A stretch of 7,883 nt of DNA from NCBI GenBank assembly GCA_013002425.1, contig JABDJQ010000603.1:1-7883 (forward strand), given 5' to 3'. How positions within the stretch are numbered: the stretch's first letter is position 1; the number at the start of each line of letters is the position of its first letter. Positions 6,308-7,883 of this stretch are shown here, piece after piece. The notes below the pieces were generated by a model. That model saw only the letters and a list, made by a program, of their open reading frames with translations. It made no database searches and had not been told where the DNA came from. Source of the stretch: Gemmatimonadota bacterium (GTDB lineage Bacteria; Orphanbacterota; Orphanbacteria; Orphanbacterales; Orphanbacteraceae). The position numbers and the translations under genes were made by a program.

Positions 6308-6322
6308 TGGCGCCCCGCTGGC
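6308..6322 (+). promoter_or_regulatory. Weak sigma-54-like -24/-12 element before the alcohol dehydrogenase gene
   Basis: TGGC (6308-6311) and TGGC (6319-6322) are 11 nt apart, giving the GG-N10-GC spacing of sigma-54 promoters. The second element should be TTGC, and several flanking positions deviate. A start site about 12 nt downstream would leave a leader of roughly 30 nt before the TTG. No sigma-70 pair was found in this gap. In GC-rich DNA such a match can be chance. Confidence 0.2.
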
Positions 6323-6366
6323 GAGATCCGCCCCGGATAGCCTACACTCGTCAGAGGAGAAGACAC

Positions 6367-7410
6367 TTGAAAGCTGCTCTTTACGATGAGTTTCGAGGGC
6401 CGCTTCGCATCGGCGAGGTGGACCCTCCCGTGCCCGGCCCGGGAGAGGCGATCGTCAAAGTCGAGGCGAGCGGACTCTGTCGCAGCGACTGGCACGGCTG
6501 GATGGGCCACGACCCGGACATCGTGACGCTTCCGCATGTGCCTGGGCACGAGCTCGCCGGCACGATTGCCGCGCGCGGAGAGAGCGTCACGCGTTTTGCG
6601 ATCGGCGACCGCGTGACGGTACCGTTCGTCTCCGGTTGCGGCGCCTGTCCGGAATGCCGCAACGCGAACCATCACATCTGCGACAACCAGTATCAGCCCG
6701 GCTTTCACGGGTGGGGGTCGTTCGCGACGCACGTCAGGCTGCGCTATGCGGACGAAAATCTCGTGCGCCTGCCGGACGCGATCGACTTCGTTACGGCCGC
6801 GAGCCTCGGATGCCGGTTCAGCACTTCGTTTCGCGCGGTCGTCGAACAGGGGCGCGTCGCGCGCGACCAGTGGGTCGCCGTGCATGGATGCGGCGGCGTG
6901 GGCCTCTCGGCGATCATGATCGCGCACGCGCTCGGCGCGCGGGTCGTGGCCGTCGACATCGATGACGAAGTGCTCGCGCTCGCGGAATCGCTCGGCGCCC
7001 GGGCCACGTTGAACGCGGCGCGAACGAACGACGTCGCCTCCGCGATTCACGACATTGCGAAGCGTGGCGCGCACGTTTCGATCGACGCGCTCGGAAGTGA
7101 AGCGACCTGTGCGAACTCGATTGCGTGTCTGCGAAAACGGGGGCGTCATGTTCAGGTGGGGCTTCTCGCAGGCGACAGTCGATCGCCTCGCGTTCCGATG
7201 GACCTCGTGATCGCGCGTGAACTGGAGCTCGTCGGCAGCCACGGCATGCAGGCCGCGCGTTACGATGCGATGTTCGGACTGATCGCGTCGGGGGATCTCG
7301 ATCCCGGGCGCCTGGTCAGGCGCACGATCGCGCTGGAAGAAGTTCCGGACGCGCTCCCGTCGATGGGGAGCTTCGGGACGACGGGGATTACCGTGATCGA
7401 TCGCTTCTAA
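6367..7410 (+). CDS. Zinc-dependent alcohol dehydrogenase (medium-chain dehydrogenase/reductase family)
   Basis: A 347-residue cytosolic enzyme that oxidises alcohols to aldehydes or ketones (or the reverse) with a nicotinamide cofactor. The start is TTG, chosen because AGGAG (6355-6359) lies seven bases upstream and MKAALYDEF is the usual family beginning. Catalytic zinc ligands are Cys38 (in GLCRSDWHGW), His61-Glu62 (PGHELAG) and Cys149 (LGCRFSTSFRAV). Structural zinc ligands are Cys91, 94, 97 and 105 (CGACPECRNANHHIC). The Rossmann motif GCGGVG is at 174-179, and Asp197 at the end of the second strand (VVAVDID) suggests NAD rather than NADP. The length is normal and no key residue is missing. 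The substrate cannot be read from sequence. It diverges from the minus-strand run and converges on the 143-aa gene with a 4-nt overlap. Confidence 0.93.
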   Translation: MKAALYDEFRGPLRIGEVDPPVPGPGEAIVKVEASGLCRSDWHGWMGHDPDIVTLPHVPGHELAGTIAARGESVTRFAIGDRVTVPFVSGCGACPECRNANHHICDNQYQPGFHGWGSFATHVRLRYADENLVRLPDAIDFVTAASLGCRFSTSFRAVVEQGRVARDQWVAVHGCGGVGLSAIMIAHALGARVVAVDIDDEVLALAESLGARATLNAARTNDVASAIHDIAKRGAHVSIDALGSEATCANSIACLRKRGRHVQVGLLAGDSRSPRVPMDLVIARELELVGSHGMQAARYDAMFGLIASGDLDPGRLVRRTIALEEVPDALPSMGSFGTTGITVIDRF

Positions 7411-7838
7411 CGGGATCCTCCGTCTTCCTCCGACTGCGCCAGCATCTTATTCAGCTTTTCGATGCCTTCCGCCCGCGTATCGCACGACGCGATGCCGAGC
7501 ACACCCCACAGGAAACCGGGTCCGAAAAAGGGCGCCAGTGCGAGCGCGGTATTGCCGGCCGCATGAATGCAGATCGGCCGCACGTTCCGGTCCGCATCGA
7601 TCAGCGGCTTCACGATTCCCATGATCGCGTCGCCGAATTCGTAATCGAGCCGGGTCAGATTGAAGAGGACGGCCGCGGGATTTTCGGCTGCGACGATTTC
7701 CTTCACATACTGTTTCATGGAGGAAGCCGCCTCGTTCCCCATCGAGCCGATCGGGTACGCTCCTCCGAACGAGATCATCAGAATTCCGCCGTGTACGGTT
7801 TCCTCGAGTCGCTCCCAATGCGTGGCGAAGGTCTTCAT
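7407..7838 (-). CDS. Soluble 143-aa protein of unknown family, possibly STAS-like
   Basis: A 143-residue protein without signal peptide or membrane helix, so probably cytosolic. The ATG at 7838 is supported by AAGGAG (7843-7848) four bases upstream. Predicted alternating strands and helices (GGILMISFGG at 18-26, then helix MKQYVKEIVAAE at 41-52, strand AAVLFNLTRL at 55-64, helix DAIMGIVKPLI at 70-80, strand RPICIHAAG at 87-95, and a final helix 123-136) resemble the STAS fold of anti-sigma-factor antagonists. I see no diagnostic phosphorylatable-serine motif, so this is a guess from pattern only. Its TAG stop and the dehydrogenase's TAA share the bases CTAA at 7407-7410, leaving no room for a terminator between them. 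Confidence 0.75.
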   Translation of the reverse strand: MKTFATHWERLEETVHGGILMISFGGAYPIGSMGNEAASSMKQYVKEIVAAENPAAVLFNLTRLDYEFGDAIMGIVKPLIDADRNVRPICIHAAGNTALALAPFFGPGFLWGVLGIASCDTRAEGIEKLNKMLAQSEEDGGSR

Positions 7839-7883
7839 CGTTCTCCTTGCTTCCGCGTAGCTTCCGCAACCGGCGGTGAGTTT
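7835..7883 (-). other. Upstream region of the 143-aa gene, possibly the end of another minus-strand CDS
   Basis: One minus-strand frame is open from the window edge and ends in a TGA at 7835-7837 that would overlap the 143-aa gene's ATG as ATGA, giving the tail NSPPVAEATRKQGER. The same 4-nt overlap joins two other gene pairs in this window. However, all three minus frames are open over this short stretch, so chance cannot be excluded. Confidence 0.25.

Noticed and set aside
6301..7242. Minus-strand open frame of 313 codons opposite the alcohol dehydrogenase
   Set aside because: The plus strand encodes complete zinc and cofactor motifs; the minus translation is arginine-rich and featureless.

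Overview
The window is GC-rich bacterial chromosomal DNA, densely coded. It uses ATG, GTG and TTG starts and has strong purine-rich ribosome binding sites. It carries the end of a glutaminyl-tRNA synthetase gene, so the host charges tRNA-Gln directly. The other genes (TolB-like PD40 propeller with a DUF1579-like domain, small DUF2892-type membrane proteins, OsmC, M20 amidohydrolase) would fit an environmental, probably Gram-negative lineage such as Acidobacteriota, Gemmatimonadota, Myxococcota or Eisenbacteria. That placement is inference only; nothing here fixes the phylum. I see no phage, transposon, CRISPR or RNA-gene signature.

Layout. (1) 2-775, plus: 3' part of glnS. (2) 776-956: a leader-like gap holding two copies of a roughly 50-nt motif series, whose shared GCCGATC block is complementary to the stretch beside the next gene's ribosome binding site. 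(3) 957-1595, plus: a signal-anchored exported protein with two copies of an 'NG...YW-D...GGP' repeat. (4) 1586-1610: a GC-rich hairpin where convergent genes meet. (5) 1630-6200, minus: a seven-gene run read from right to left: 55-aa DUF2892-like membrane protein, 110-aa membrane protein, exported DUF1579-like/PD40 propeller fusion, 69-aa DUF2892 protein, exported DUF1579-like protein, M20 amidohydrolase, OsmC-family protein. Two junctions are 4-nt ATGA overlaps and one is a stop codon directly abutting a GTG start, so much of the run is probably one operon. Gaps of 85 and 129 nt inside it could hold extra promoters. (6) 6201-6366: divergent intergenic region with a perfect 7-bp inverted repeat and a weak sigma-54-like element. 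(7) 6367-7410, plus: zinc-dependent alcohol dehydrogenase. (8) 7407-7838, minus: a soluble 143-aa protein of unknown family, overlapping the dehydrogenase tail-to-tail by 4 nt.

How the genes may work together. The minus-strand run looks like a cell-envelope and detoxification cluster. Its upstream half is membrane or exported and shows a doubled pattern (DUF2892-like followed by DUF1579-like, twice). Its downstream half is a cytosolic metal hydrolase tightly coupled to a thiol peroxidase-like OsmC protein. No known named system matches this combination. The two most distinctive items are the doubled envelope module and the repeat-bearing leader of the YW-D repeat protein.
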